The translations under genes and the position numbers were made by a program. The notes under the pieces were generated by a model, which ran no database searches, was not told the DNA's origin, and worked only from the letters and a program-made list of their open reading frames with translations. This document shows, piece by piece, positions 11,804 to 23,137 of a stretch of DNA of 64,000 bases; the first letter of the stretch is position 1, and every line of letters starts with the position of its first letter. This DNA is from Plantago major (taxonomy: Eukaryota; Streptophyta; Magnoliopsida; Lamiales; Plantaginaceae): contig JAIFAC010000009.1 in the NCBI GenBank assembly GCA_026545765.1, positions 248,001 to 312,000 on the forward strand, given 5' to 3'.

Positions 11804-13630
11804 AGAAGACTCATCAATCCCTCTTACTTGTCTTCTCCTTGTAGCATTGGTACTCCTTGGAGGTTTTTGTGCCCTGGCCCTTGTTGTCATTCCTTTTTCA
11901 GGAAGTTGCTGAGTGGTGGCCACTATCTATAGAGCAGTTTGACTGGAGGAGGGTTCATTTATTCTGAGAGGTGGTTGTTCAGATTTTCTTTTGTTTCCTC
12001 TTCCTCTTCCTCTCTGAGCACCTTGAAATCCTTCCCCCTTAGTCATTGTTGACTGACTCAGTGTCACAAAGGATTCTGAGAGTGACTCAAAGTTTCCTTG
12101 TAGATATTTGTAAGCAGCAACAAACTTCTGAAGTTCAGCCTTGAGCTCCTGATTTTGTTTGATAAGTCATGTTTCCTTATTAGTGAGCTCTGCCAGTGGG
12201 CCTTGAGTAGCATCTGTTTTTCCAGCAGCATAGCTAGCCTCATTGAGGGCTTTTTCAGCAAGATTATTGTCATCATCCCTCACCATGCCTAGGTCTCTCT
12301 GAGCAATGACCAAGCTTGTTGTTCTTTGAGTGAATAACTCAGTGAACTTTTTCATTTCAGCAGGGACTGATGCAATTACTTCTTCATTTTGTTGAGACAA
12401 CTCCTTTCTTAGAGTTGCGTAACACAGTATCCGCTATGTAATCATGGGAGTTGAGATTTGGTTTCTTACTGAAGCTTTGAGGAGCTATCAGTTTTCTCTT
12501 TAAGTGAGAAACTCCCAAGTGAACATTTGCATGTTCTGCCAAGGTTCTGTCTTCTTCATCATCTGAGTCATTAGCCCAGTGATCTTCATCCTCTTGTACT
12601 TCTTCATCAAGGTTTCTGAAGGTGGCAACCATCTCAGATATGGGTTTCTTGCCTTTGGAGGATGGTTTCTTTGGTGAAGATGCAACCTTAGCATCATGCT
12701 TTTCTTCAGATACTTGTTCAGCATCTAGTTCCTTAGAAATATAATCAACGGCGTCCCGGAGCCCTTTAATCTCAGAGGAAGCTTGCGTTTCTTTGCGTGT
12801 TTGTTCTTCAAGTTTATCTAGCTTGACTCTGGATTCAGCTATCTTTTCTTCCAGTTGAAGATGTACTGGTGTTCTTCCTCCAACAGTTGTTTGAGTTGAG
12901 CAACTCTGGCTTGTGCATCCAATATTTTCTGAATGTTGTCCTCAAAGTGCTCAACTAGTTCAGTAGAGTCTTTTTGTTGGGGAGATGGATGGGTAGATTT
13001 CTGAGGAGATGGAGGAGGGGATTTTTGTGATGTCCTCTCAGTGTACTTTTCAGCAACTGAGGTATTATTGCATTGTGCAATCCCTCCTGTCCCTGGTGTG
13101 GGGGCATCATCATCATCCTTCTTGTCATCCTCATCCTTGTGATGGTCAGAAGGAGGTTCTTCATAGTCATTCTCATCAGTCTCCTTCTCTTCTTCATCTT
13201 CAGAGACCAGATTGATCACTTCTGGAATAGTGACCATTTGCCCATTAACTTCCTCTTGCTCAGAGGATATGAATTGTAGAGTTTGGGGCAAAGTAGGCTT
13301 GAATGCCATCTGCATTCTGGTCTAACCATCTGCCTTTTCAAAGGTTTCAATGAGCTTGTGTGCTACTTCCTTTATGAAGTTCTTGTTCATCAACGTGGCA
13401 AATGCATATTGCTCAGTTGGAAACATTGCATGCACATAATTCTCCAAGTCAAATGCTCTTGCTCTTCTGGTAGGGTGATCTATGACCTTTGTGATTTCAA
13501 ACAGATCAGAGCATTTGAGTTTCTGCCATTTCTTGAAACACTTTAGATGTTTTGGCAGAATATGAGCCTTGAAGAATGTAAGTAGGTCCTTGTTCAAATC
13601 TTCAGGGACCACTAAGGCACTAGCTTGAGC

Positions 13631-14324
13631 TTGAAAGAGATAGTTTTGATTTAGTTTCAAAACTTTTAGTAGATATCTGGGTTTTAGAGTAGTCGAGTAT
13701 CTGTGTTACCTGTGCAACAACAACAGGCTCAGAAGGTTGGACTATTGAGGTTTCAGGTGCCTCAGATATCTTGGTGTGAGGAGGAGACAAGTCTGATTCT
13801 CAGCATCCTCTCTTTCTTTTTGAACCTGAAATTAAAAAATAACATAACACTTAGAAATTTGTCAGGAGAGAAACACTTGGACAACTTGATATCTGAGATG
13901 TCAATTACCTCCACAGTAGGAGGCTCGGATACTTGTCTCTCAGAAACTTGTACAGTTTCTGGTATTCTCTCTGGTGATGAAGGTTTGGTGGCCTCATTAA
14001 TTTCCATTGGTTGAGGGGATTGAGTGGAAAATTCCCCAGCAACTTCTACTTCTGTTTTAGCCTATGAGTAGAAAGTGTTAAGTATTTAGAAAAATGATCA
14101 GAGTATTATATAGGTATCTGAGATATATACCTTCTCAATAGAAGGCTCAGATACTTGTTCCTCAGAGACTTTGTGAGTCTCTGGTTGATTCTCTAACGAG
14201 TTAGGCTTCTCAGCCTCATCATTTTTCTTCTCAGTTGGAGCCTATTAGAAACAAACACTTTAGTATTATTCATATTTATAAAGCATATATCTGAGATGTT
14301 TTATCTTAAGGAACTTTCTTCTAC
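13631..14324 (-). other. Four predicted introns in the copia B accessory gene
   Basis: Minus-strand introns: 14242-14324 (83 bp), 14062-14130 (69 bp), 13826-13908 (83 bp) and 13631-13709 (79 bp). The first three start GT and end AG, for example GAGAAG|GTATAT ... CTCATAG|GCT. The fourth keeps the donor CACAG|GTAACA, but its acceptor is mutated (CAA instead of the CAG in copy C). All fall between codons (phase 0), so each exon starts GCT or GTT and ends in an AG or AG-like codon. The introns are AT-rich with stops, while exons stay open and acidic. Copy C has the same introns at the same places. Confidence 0.75.
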
Positions 14325-16430
14325 CTACGAGACAGGCTCCTGTTCCTTAATTGGTGAGACTATGGAAGCCTCCTTCTCAGATTCTGAGGCAAGCTTCCCA
14401 GCTTCCTCTTGTTCTTGTGTTTCTAATTCAGCTTGAGCAGTGTCAGGCTAATTGGTCTCTGGAACTTGTGACCCTCCTATGCCTTGGTCTTGTTGTTCCA
14501 TTTCAGCTTCTTTGGTTGAAGTTTCAGGTACTTCAGACCTTTCCTGAGTGACTAACTCAGTTGCCTCCCCTGTTTGATCATTCTGAGCAGGTGTCTCAGT
14601 TTGATCCCTCTCTAGGAGTTGGAGAACCTGCTCATTTGCTGGATTTTCTTCAGCATATTGCATTGCTGGTATGTCAAAATGGAGTTCATTGACCATTTCA
14701 TCAACCACTTGTGGTTGTTGTGGTTGTCTGGAAGCAGAAGTTTGAGCATTTGAGAGCTCTTCTAGATTCTTAAGTGTGGTGTTGACAACAGCATCTACCA
14801 ACACTAGGTCACCACTCATCAGGGCTTCTTGAAGTTGTTTATACGTGACTTTCCCTGATGGTGTGTTGGCACCAACAACCTTTGCTATAGGTGCTTGCTC
14901 AGCAACCTTTCAGCTAGTTGCTTTCTCAGCAACCATGGACCTTTTGGTCCTCTTTTCCTTGGCCTTGGTTACTTTTTCAGTAACCTTGGGGGCTTGGATC
15001 TTCTCCTCCTTGTTCGATTCATCAATGAAATCTGGAACGGAATTATCAACAATCCCTGCTGCTTCTGTAGAGAGAGTTTGAAGTTTCTCACTACTTTTAT
15101 CAGCATTGATAAGTTCATCTGCAAGGTACTCTGCAGCATTGATGAGTTCATCAGCAGTGGCGACAGGTATCTAAGAGTCGACATCCATAGAGGGTATGCC
15201 TTCTGATTTGCCAGCAGACTTCTTTTGTGAAGTTCTGGGCCTCTCGGTCGCAATGGAACCTTCAGATACCTCATCAGTCTTTTGTTTCTTGGAACCTTTT
15301 TGAGATACAGTAACCTTTTTCATCATGTTTGTATACTCATATTTGTGGAGCAGGTTACTGTTGGCAATGTCTGCCGTCTCTCTGAGCTCAATGCCAAGGC
15401 ACTCCAGTAAGTAGCAAATCTTTAGTCCATAGCTTATTGTGGCTTTTGGCTCAACAAGGCCCTTAACGATTTTAGGCTCAAAGCCTTGTATCTTCTTCAC
15501 AAATTTCATGAAGGCGTACTTCCCCCAATTAAAAGGGTTTTCCAGCCTTTTGTCTTGTTGATTCAACAAGAACATCATCATCCAGCGTTCTTGGGTTATG
15601 TGGTCTGCACCTCCTTGTAGACCATCAAAGCATCTGTGAAGTACACATGCCAACACATCCGAGTGGACCAACAAATGTCTGGTCCTTATGTCAGCAAGCT
15701 TAAAGTCGATGGGTGTGTCTGGCTTGTCAAGATCACACACATCACTGTATAGTTGCTTCACACCTTCAAGGAGATCTTCATCCTTGGTGTCAATTTCAAA
15801 ATCCTTTTCAAGATTTTGAAGTTCAAATAGCTCACAGAAAGCTATTTCGTCCAACAGGATTTCTTGTCCTTGGACTTTGGTCTTGATAGACACTGTCTTA
15901 GTGCCTTCAGAGACTTTGGAGATAATCGTGGAGTTATTGTAAAACTCCAGGACATCCAGTGAAGAAACTCCACTGGGAAGAGCAGGTAGAAAGCCCTTGA
16001 TTTGTGCCTTTTCAAGCATATCAAGTACCAGCTTTCTGTCAGTCTGGTTTTCTATTCCAGCTACCAGGTATTCCTCAATCATGGCGCCACCCCAAATCAT
16101 CCTGTGATTTGAAGTCCAATGATCAGGATTGAACACTCCAATCAACCGATTATTTGTTATAACCAGCACTGGTGCTTGCTTTTCAGCAGTACCAGATGTA
16201 GTAGCTTGGGATTTCTAAGTAAAAGCACATTTGGGAGCCATCTCTTTAAATAGTGAAGTTTTTGAAAAACGAGAAGAGATTAAGGTAGGAAATTAGTGAT
16301 TCTTTGCAGAAAAACTAAGAGGGAATCAGAAGTTGCAGAGAAAATTGCAGAGAGATTTGAGAGAATTTTGCAGTTTTTGTGCAAGAGGAAATGTAGGATT
16401 AGGCGAAAGTGATTTCTTTTGCCAAAATCC

Positions 16431-16440
16431 TATATATATA
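16431..16440 (-). promoter_or_regulatory. Internal TATA box for the copia B accessory gene
   Basis: TATATATATA on the minus strand, 190 bp upstream of the accessory ATG, in the context CTATATATATAGG. Copy C keeps it at the same distance (34791-34800). A start site about 30 bp downstream would leave a leader of about 160 nt. This suggests a separate transcript rather than expression only from the LTR. Confidence 0.65.
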
Positions 16441-16449
16441 GCAGTGTAA

Positions 16450-17184
16450 TTCCAACAAACAAAAATACACAAATTAATTTTGTGCATTTGTATCTGTGTA
16501 CGTGCAGTAAGGCGTGGGTAAAATTCGGTTTGCATTAAATGCTTAGTGGGCCACGTCTGAGTTTTGACAGTCCACTATTTTACAGAGAATTAATCTCGGC
16601 CTTTAAAATGGAACGCCCATTTCATCAATGTCTGGGATTGCTTTTTCAGCAATGATCACAATCAACCCATGTGATTGTGCCCAATTAATGAATTTCGGCG
16701 ATTAGCTATCTGAATCACATTCCTTCTGTGTGACTAAGGGACAATTTTTGTATCTGAGTCTATCTCACACTCAGTATCTGTTCATGTTTTACACAAAGAT
16801 AGAAATAACACAAATTTCAAGAGAGTAGTTGACTGCAAACAGTTGTACTATTCTCTTGTGTTCCCCCCTCACTGAGTGAACTAGATATCTGAGTACCTGT
16901 CTCAGAAATCTTCAAATAGTCATTTTACCCTTTAACTTTTGATATTTGAGTACCCGTCTCAGATACTTGTTTGCTAAGCGTATCATCTTTTGCCTTTGAT
17001 ATTCTGGATTCCTGTTCCAGATATCTTATCTCTCCTTTTGTCCTTCTTAATCATACTGAGTTCCTGTCTCACTCACATTCTTAGCTTCTTTTAGTATATG
17101 AGTTCCCGTCTCAGATACCCCTTTTTTTTGTTTGAATATCTAGATGCCTGATCCAGATATCTTTCTCCTTTGTGAATCCTCATC
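16450..17184 (-). promoter_or_regulatory. Repeat-rich spacer between copia B pol and accessory gene
   Basis: No ORF. Between 16880 and 17165 a degenerate unit of about 50-70 bp recurs about six times, each with a core like GATATCTGAGTACCTGTCTC or its variants (GATTCCTGTTCCAGATATC, GAGTTCCCGTCTCAGATAC). The paired ATATCTGAG/CTCAGATAT words can form imperfect palindromes. The same motif is abundant in the LTR U3. Copy C has a shorter version (35160-35310). An upstream control region for the internal promoter is inferred. Confidence 0.5.
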
Positions 17185-18655
17185 TCAGAGATTAGAACTT
17201 TTCAGTTCCTTTGGTAACTCCATTAACCCAAGACTATGTCTCAAGGTTAAGAACCTGCTTTCTTGCAAAGGCTTTGTAAATATATCTGCAAGTTGGTCTT
17301 CAGTACTAATCTTGAGTATCTCTATATTGCCTTTTTCAACATGGTCTCTAATGAAGTGGTGTCTAACATCAATGTGCTTTGTTCTTGCATGAAACTTAGG
17401 ATTCTGAGTTATGGCAATAGCACTTGTGTTGTCACTGAAACTCGGAGTTTTCTCTTCATTTACCTCATAGTCTCTGAGTTGTTGTTGTATCCACAATATC
17501 TATGAAGCACAACACCCAGCAACAATATATTCAGCCTCTGTGGTAGATGTGGCAATTGAGTTTTGTTTCTTGCTGAACCATGATATTAATCTGGCACCAA
17601 GAAATTGACAAGTTCCTGAGGTGCTTTTTCTACCAAGCAATGATCCAGCATAGTCAGCATCAGAATAGCCAACTAAACTCAATCCACTGTCTTTTGGATA
17701 CCACAATCTAACTTCTATAGTACCCTTTACATACCTTAATATTTTCATAGCAATGTTGTAGTGTGATTGCATTGGATTTGTCTGAAATCTAGCACACACT
17801 CCTACTGCATATTGAATATCAGGTCTACTTGCAGTGAGTAACAGTAGAGACCCAATCAATTTCGTATACTTGTGTTCTTCAATACTCTTGTCAGATTCAA
17901 TATAGGTCATTTTGGTTCCAATGCTCATAAGTATCTTAGCATTCTTTTCAGAAGGCTTTAGATTAAACTTGTTGAGCATGTCCTTTGCATACTTTGTTTG
18001 ACTAATGAATATTCCATCATTAAGTTGCTTGACTTGCAATCCTAGGAAGTAGTTTATTTCTCCCATCATGCTCATCTCAAATTTACTTTTCATGAGCTCA
18101 GCAAAGTCTTCACAAAGTTGCTTGTCTTTAGATCCAAATATAATGTCATCAACATATACTTGGACTAGAAGTAGTTTCCCAACATGGTTCAAAGTAAAGA
18201 GTGTTTTATCACTATGTCCTTGATTGAAGCCACTTTCCAGCAAGTATTTGGTTAAAGTATCATACCATGCTCTCGGTGCCTGTTTCAGTCCATACAGAGC
18301 TTTCTGAAGCTTATAAACCATTCTATTTTCTGAAGAAACCTCAAAGCCTGGTGGTTGTTCAACATAGACTTCTTCAGCAAATTCACCGTTTAGGAATGCA
18401 CTTTTAACATCCATTTGATAAACTTTAAAGTCATTATGAGCTGCAAAGGCTAGAAATAGTCTAATTCCTTTCCACCCCCTCCGGGAACTCTAATTAGTAC
18501 TGTTTTATCCTACAAAAATTGCGTCCAATCTTGCAACTGGAGCATATGACTTGTCAAAATCTATTCCTTCTATCTGGGTGAATCCCTTGGCAACCAACCT
18601 TGCTTTGTTTCTGGTTATTTCACCAGACTCATTCATTTTATTTCTGAAAACCCAC
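17185..18655 (-). pseudogene. Copia B reverse transcriptase and RNase H
   Basis: Minus strand. RT runs from KARLVAKGF (about 18590) through [23 protein letters not shown] (18414 down) to the catalytic YVDDIIFGS (about 18140). RNase H follows with GYSDADYAGSLLGRKSTSG and TTEAEYIVAGCCAS, then a stop at about 17500 and the C-terminal [12 protein letters not shown] and DQLADIFTKPL blocks (17496-17185). The YVDD active site is intact here, unlike copy C. A foreign filler of about 54 bp (18467-18520) splits the RT N-terminus. A deletion of about 107 bp near 18661 removed the KVWKLVP segment. By family the enzyme copies the element RNA. Confidence 0.9.
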
Positions 18656-20515
18656 TTGGTTCCTTCAATGCTTCTTCTATAGTTTTAGGTTCAATATTTG
18701 AGATGAAACATCCATAAAGAGAGTCAGCAATTGCTCTCTTAGTTCTAACTCCTTGGTCTAAAGGACCGATCACATCCTTGGCAGGATGATTTCTTATCCA
18801 TTTCATAATGGGTTTTGAACTAGTAGGATACATATCATTTTGATCTAAATGTGAATCAATATGATCTTGATAGGATACTTGTGCAGTATCTGATATATCT
18901 GACACATGGGAGATGCCATGGATATCTGACACTTTTTCAGTGTTAGAGATATCTGGAATTTGATTTTCAGCAATCGCATTCTCAGAAACCTCTTCATGAT
19001 GAAGGTTCTCAGTAACCTGTTCCATTTCTGCAATTTTCATAGGAAATTATTCATCATGTCTTAGAGTCATCTGGTTGTTACTAAGCAATGGTTGCTTTTC
19101 ATCGTTAGATTCATCCTCTAAGTGAATGATAGAATTGTTTCCTTTTCAGGATTCTTCTTCAGAATCTTTAATCATCAGCTCTTTGAACCTATCTGAGAGT
19201 TCTTCATTCAAGGGTACTTTCTTGTTTCCTTCGTAGAAGACTACATGAACAGATTCTTCAATCTTTTGCGTTCCTTTGTTGTAGATTTTGTAGGCTTTGC
19301 TATTCAGAGAATAACCAAGAAATACTCCTTCATCTGCTTTTCGTTGAAATGTTCTCAAGTATTCTTTTCCATTGTTAAGAATAAAACATCTGCAACCAAA
19401 CACCCTTAGATGTTTGATACTAGGGGGTATACCAATCAAAAGCTCTTAAAGAGTTTTGTCATGGTGTTTGTTAATCAAACATCTAGTTTGAGTATAGCAG
19501 GCTGTGTTAACAGCTTCAACCCAATAGATTTCACTTATTTCAGTTTCAGCAAGCATTGTTCTTGCTGCTTCTTTTAGGGTCCTATTCTTCCTTTCAGCAA
19601 TACCATTTTGTTGTGGTGTCCTTACGGAAGATAGTTGATGTTGTATACCTTTGCAGGTACAAAACTCTTTTATGTACTGGTTCACAAACTCAGTACCATG
19701 GTCTGTTCTGATTACAGATACCTTGTCAATTTTCATAACTTCAAGCTTATTCAGCAAGTTGGGTATTTCAACCCTTGCATGAGATTTTTGTTTGAGAAAT
19801 ACAACCCAAGTGAATCTTGAGTAATCATCAACAACAACCAGACCATACTTCTTTCCTGCATAATTTGATTAGAGGATTCAAAAAGATCCATATGTAACAT
19901 TTGCAGTGGCCTTTCACTGGAGTGTCTAGTTTTAGACTTGGAAGATGTTTTGGATTGTTTTCCCATTTGGCAAGCTGAGCATATACCATCCTTTCTATAT
20001 ACCATTTCGGGTGAACCAATCACCAATTCTTTCTTGGCTAGCTTGGTCAGAGTTTTGAAATTCAAGTGACTCATTCTCTTATGCCATAGCCAGTTTTCTT
20101 CAGTGTGGCCAGATTGACTCACCATGAGACATTCTTCAGTTGTGGCAGATGCCCAGTCAGCAACATAAAGATTTCCTTTTCGCCTAGCAACCAAGACTGT
20201 CTGCTTTGACTCATTGTCAGTTACTTTGCATAGTTTTGACTTGATCTTGACAATGTACCCTTTGTCTACTAATTGACTCATGCTTAGGAGATTATATTTC
20301 AATCCCTTTACATGTAGTACTTCAGAGATTGTAAGGGCTCCAAACTTCAGATTGCCAAATCCTATGGTTGGATTTTCATCTCCTCCAGCAAATCTAATAA
20401 TTGGTCCATTATCGCATTTTCTGTAGTTAATCAGATTTGCTTTGTCTCCTGTCATGTGCTTCCCACATCCACTATCAAAATACCACTTCGGGTTCTTCCT
20501 TAGAGTGTTCTGCAC
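18656..20515 (-). pseudogene. Copia B protease and integrase
   Basis: Minus strand. Protease active site WYFDSGCGKHMTGDK (about 20450-20490), GAG-pre-integrase with WLWHKRMSHLNF, then ICSACQMGKQS (zinc ligands), MDLFESS (first catalytic Asp, about 19890), IRTDHGTEFVNQ (second Asp, about 19710) and PQQNGIAERKNRTL (Glu, about 19600). The C-terminal part LGYSLNSKAYKIYN and an acidic linker rich in repeated (V/I)SDI motifs (about 18850-19000) follow. A frameshift at about 19865 and a stop at about 19447 divide it. Confidence 0.9.
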
Positions 20516-21272
20516 AAAACAGGAAACAAGGAGTTAGGCTCTCATTCCAACAATGGAACCTTCTGGACTAAAGAATCTCCCTGTAGGAATCCATTTATGA
20601 ATGAACTTCCTTGGGATATTCTTTTGTCTTGTTGGAACATAAGGAGGAATTTTAGGTAAATGATTGGTATCATTATCATTTAAAGCTATTTTCCTTCTTG
20701 GTGTGTTCCTTGGTGCTCCTCGTGGTACCCATGAGTGTTGTAAACCGGAAATCTAGTTCTTCATGAGTCTTTGTGGGACCTTGTTTAAAGTTTTGGAATT
20801 TGAGCATAAAAACTTCGAACTTATTTTCCTTTGTTTTCTCAGCGCCGGCACAGATTTCCTCAATCAGTTGCCAGGTTACTTTCGCCGTTTTTGCACCCCA
20901 CAGTTTACACTGTATGTGCTCTGGAGTAGAACGTATGATGATATTGCAAGCCTGACCATCAAGTCAATTTCTCTTGGCATCTTCCGATGTCTAGAGCTCT
21001 CTAGGCTTTGGCTCGTAAATAACTTGACCAGTAGGTATTCCACTGGTTGAAGCACCTGTTTGTGAGGAACCACCACTTGGTTCTTCATCAGTGGGAACTC
21101 TGTCTCTACCATTAGAAACCTCCATGACTTCCTTGAGTTGTTGAATGACTATGGGGCCATTCTTTATTACTTCGATCATTTCATCACTAATGGCTTCTAG
21201 GTGGAGCATCATGTTGTTCTTCCATTTCTCATAATTCTCTGGCTTGAGAATTGGAGCGTCACTTAAAGACAT
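20516..21272 (-). pseudogene. Copia B truncated gag
   Basis: Minus strand, start MSLSDAPILKPENYEKWKNN at about 21272. It retains the N-terminal gag (copia UBN2-like) part and a short piece up to about 20740. There it jumps straight to sequence that in copy C lies about 1.8 kb further on (the basic region before the protease). The coiled-coil linker and the CCHC zinc knuckle are therefore deleted. Frames are also broken near 20990. A gag without its RNA-binding knuckle could not package RNA normally. Confidence 0.82.
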
Positions 21273-21377
21273 CCTGCAGCAAACACACTTAACAGACAAA
21301 TCAAGTGTAGGTGAAAAGCAGTTAGTGGGCACTTATCTGGGATCTAGGTTCAGTGCAGAAGGCTTGGGAACCTCCTG

Positions 21378-21388
21378 CTCTGATACGA
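21378..21388 (-). promoter_or_regulatory. Primer-binding site of copia B (initiator Met tRNA), one mismatch
   Basis: Minus strand TCGTATCAGAG, two bases from the LTR end. The family sequence, seen at 41375-41385 and 42924-42934, is TGGTATCAGAG, complementary to the 3' end of plant initiator Met tRNA. Confidence 0.85.
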
Positions 21389-21390
21389 CT

Positions 21391-22991
21391 TGTTGGCCCA
21401 GATAACGGCAAAGGGAAAAGACTAGAGGGGGGGGGGTGTATAGTCTTTTACAACTTTTGTCGATAAACAAAATTTCTCAGATATTTGTGAAGATATCTGA
21501 TACTTAATTTCAGAGAGCGGAAGACTTTTCTGTGATAAGTGCACGTGCTCAGCAAGATATGTGTAAATACTCAGCAAGGTAAACAAAGCAAGTAATAAAT
21601 TGCAGAAAGTAAATAACAATGATCTTTATAGTGGTATCTGAAGGTGGCGTAATCCTTCAACTAATCCACTTCGGCCTTTCTCAGACCTAGAATCCACTAA
21701 GATATATAAATGATTTCACCTTATAAATATCTTCTCTCGATTCCTAAATACAGTAGGTTCCCCACCAAGTGTTCCCCCTGAGTTATTCCTCGGCTTTCTC
21801 AGCCAAGTACTTCCTGTACTCAGAAACCTTTTGAGCTATTCCTTAGTTTCCCAAACCAAGTACTTATGCTTAGTAACCTTGGAGTTATTCCTTAGTTTCC
21901 CAAACTAAGTACTTCATGTACTCCACGCCGATTAAGGTGTTGGTTAAGGTAGTTTGTCAGGTGAGCTTCTTTAATAACTTGTTCAGTTATGCAGATAGCT
22001 CTGTGAATCAAGTATACTTATTACACTTTTCAATGTATGGTATCTTGTTCTGGACTGACCCAAGTCTATGATAAGTGTTTAAGAGAATGAATCTCATATA
22101 TGAAATCTTAATTCAACTCCTTCACATATAACAATGCTTGTTAAGGATCAGGACACTTAGAACTTTCGTGCTACTTAGAATTCAAGAGCTTAGTCGCAAC
22201 TGTAAGCTGAAGAATGAGTAGATTGAAGGCTTGTATGTTTGAATGAACAAGTTCGTAGATGTAAGTTCTTGGTGTGTAAGTTCTGTGTGTTTAGTGTATC
22301 TTTCAAGCATTCTAAGTGATGATATTTATAGTTGAAAATCATGCCGTTTGAATAGTATCCATTAGGCTTAATGAAATGCAAACTATTGATATCTGTCAAA
22401 TAATCTTTAAAGACGTTGTCTCTTTTCAGAGATTTCCTCTTTTGTTCAGATGTCTCTGTCTGCGCATTTATTGCATTGTACTATTTTTGTCCTGTAGTGC
22501 CAACGGAACTATGCACGCTTTCTGAAGCATTGCATGTCCCTTTCCAGAGACATTCTCATCTCCAGATACCTGTTAAAATATTGTTTCCCAGAAACATAGT
22601 TTTATCCAAGGTATCTGAGTGTAGATGTGTGTGGGCACTTTTCCTCGTTCGGAAACCCTGCGTACTCAGATATCTTTTGCAAAGCTGGTTCATTGAGAAA
22701 CACTTGTTTGTCAAAGATATCTGGACATAGGTATCTGATAACCTTTGTCTTCAGCAATCTTGTGCAGTCTTCAAAACTTCATTTTAAAAATGAACTTCTC
22801 CTGCTGGATGCATTCTTCTTGGTCTTCTTCAAGGAAATAAAAATTACATTCAGAGACCTACCATCCTATAAAAGATTTGCTAGACTATCATACGTAGTGA
22901 TTTTCCTCTTTTACAGTGTTCAAGTGAACCAAGAGTACTAACCACCTTTCTGAGCTAAGATAAGTCATTAGGTTGCTGATCAAAATCTAAA
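21391..22991 (-). repeat. 5' LTR of copia B, outer end truncated
   Basis: Begins TGTTGGCCCAGATAACGG, carries the U5 stem-loop (21415-21450) and runs to ATCAAAATCTAAA, where the last 15 family bases (CAGATATTCCTAACA) are missing. Unrelated gypsy sequence follows at 22992. The loss explains why no target duplication is found. Confidence 0.92.
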
Positions 22992-23137
22992 TTAAGAAGC
23001 TACGATATGAAAGCAGTAAATCGTTCGAAATGCAATGTGGGAAATTAAACGTGAGGTTACCTAAATGCATTCTACGTGCTACGTGCAAAGCGGTAAATCA
23101 TGCTTTGGTTATAGTCGTTAGCGTCGACTCTTCCTCA
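22992..23137. other. Short Athila-like internal stretch next to the copia B junction
   Basis: About 146 bp between the truncated copia LTR and the gag stop codon. I see no motif; it would be the region 3' of gag in the gypsy element. Confidence 0.5.

Larger units (their letters stand above)
10802..16241 (-). pseudogene. Copia B accessory gene (multi-exon, plant-transposon-protein-like)
   Basis: Large extra gene between pol and 3' LTR, sense to the element. ATG at 16239-16241; stop at 10802. Segments in order: a globular domain (about 16180-15350) resembling the 'putative plant transposon protein' domain, with LEFYNNSTII, RTRHLLVHSDVL and SYGLKICYLLECLGI; a Lys/Pro/Gln-rich linker; repetitive acidic exons (14432-13710) separated by introns; a second globular segment (13630-13330); acidic and coiled-coil stretches (13200-12100); an Arg/Gly-rich block (about 12000); about 37 Glu codons (11692-11803); and a C-terminal domain with MAWRKDKPDLINTNNIKAWLDF. 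Stops at codon 9, about 14452, 13322 and 11686 and a deletion near 10990 kill it. The intact counterpart positions in copy C show these are independent lesions. Function unknown; nuclear or nucleic-acid-related work is only a guess from the acidic and basic tracts. Confidence 0.75.
8904..22991 (-). mobile_element. Copia B, 14.1-kb element with an accessory gene
   Basis: Minus-strand Ty1/copia element inserted in Athila-like element 1. In coding order: 5' LTR 22991-21391, PBS, truncated gag, PR-IN, RT-RNase H, spacer with internal TATA box, accessory gene (16241-10802), priming tract, 3' LTR 10444-8904. The last 15 bp of the 5' LTR outer end are missing where it meets gypsy DNA, so no target duplication remains. 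Lesions include a deletion of about 1.8 kb in gag, a deletion and filler in RT, and scattered stops. The initiator-Met PBS and long LTRs are compatible with the SIRE/Maximus group, but the element is far longer than usual there. Confidence 0.88.

Noticed and set aside
11548..11932. Poly-Lys, poly-Phe and poly-Ser ORFs
   Set aside because: Frame shadows of the GAA tract; only the Glu frame joins the accessory gene on both sides.
10802..16241. Envelope-like gene
   Set aside because: No signal peptide, transmembrane segment or fusion-type motif; instead acidic, poly-Glu and coiled-coil segments with introns.
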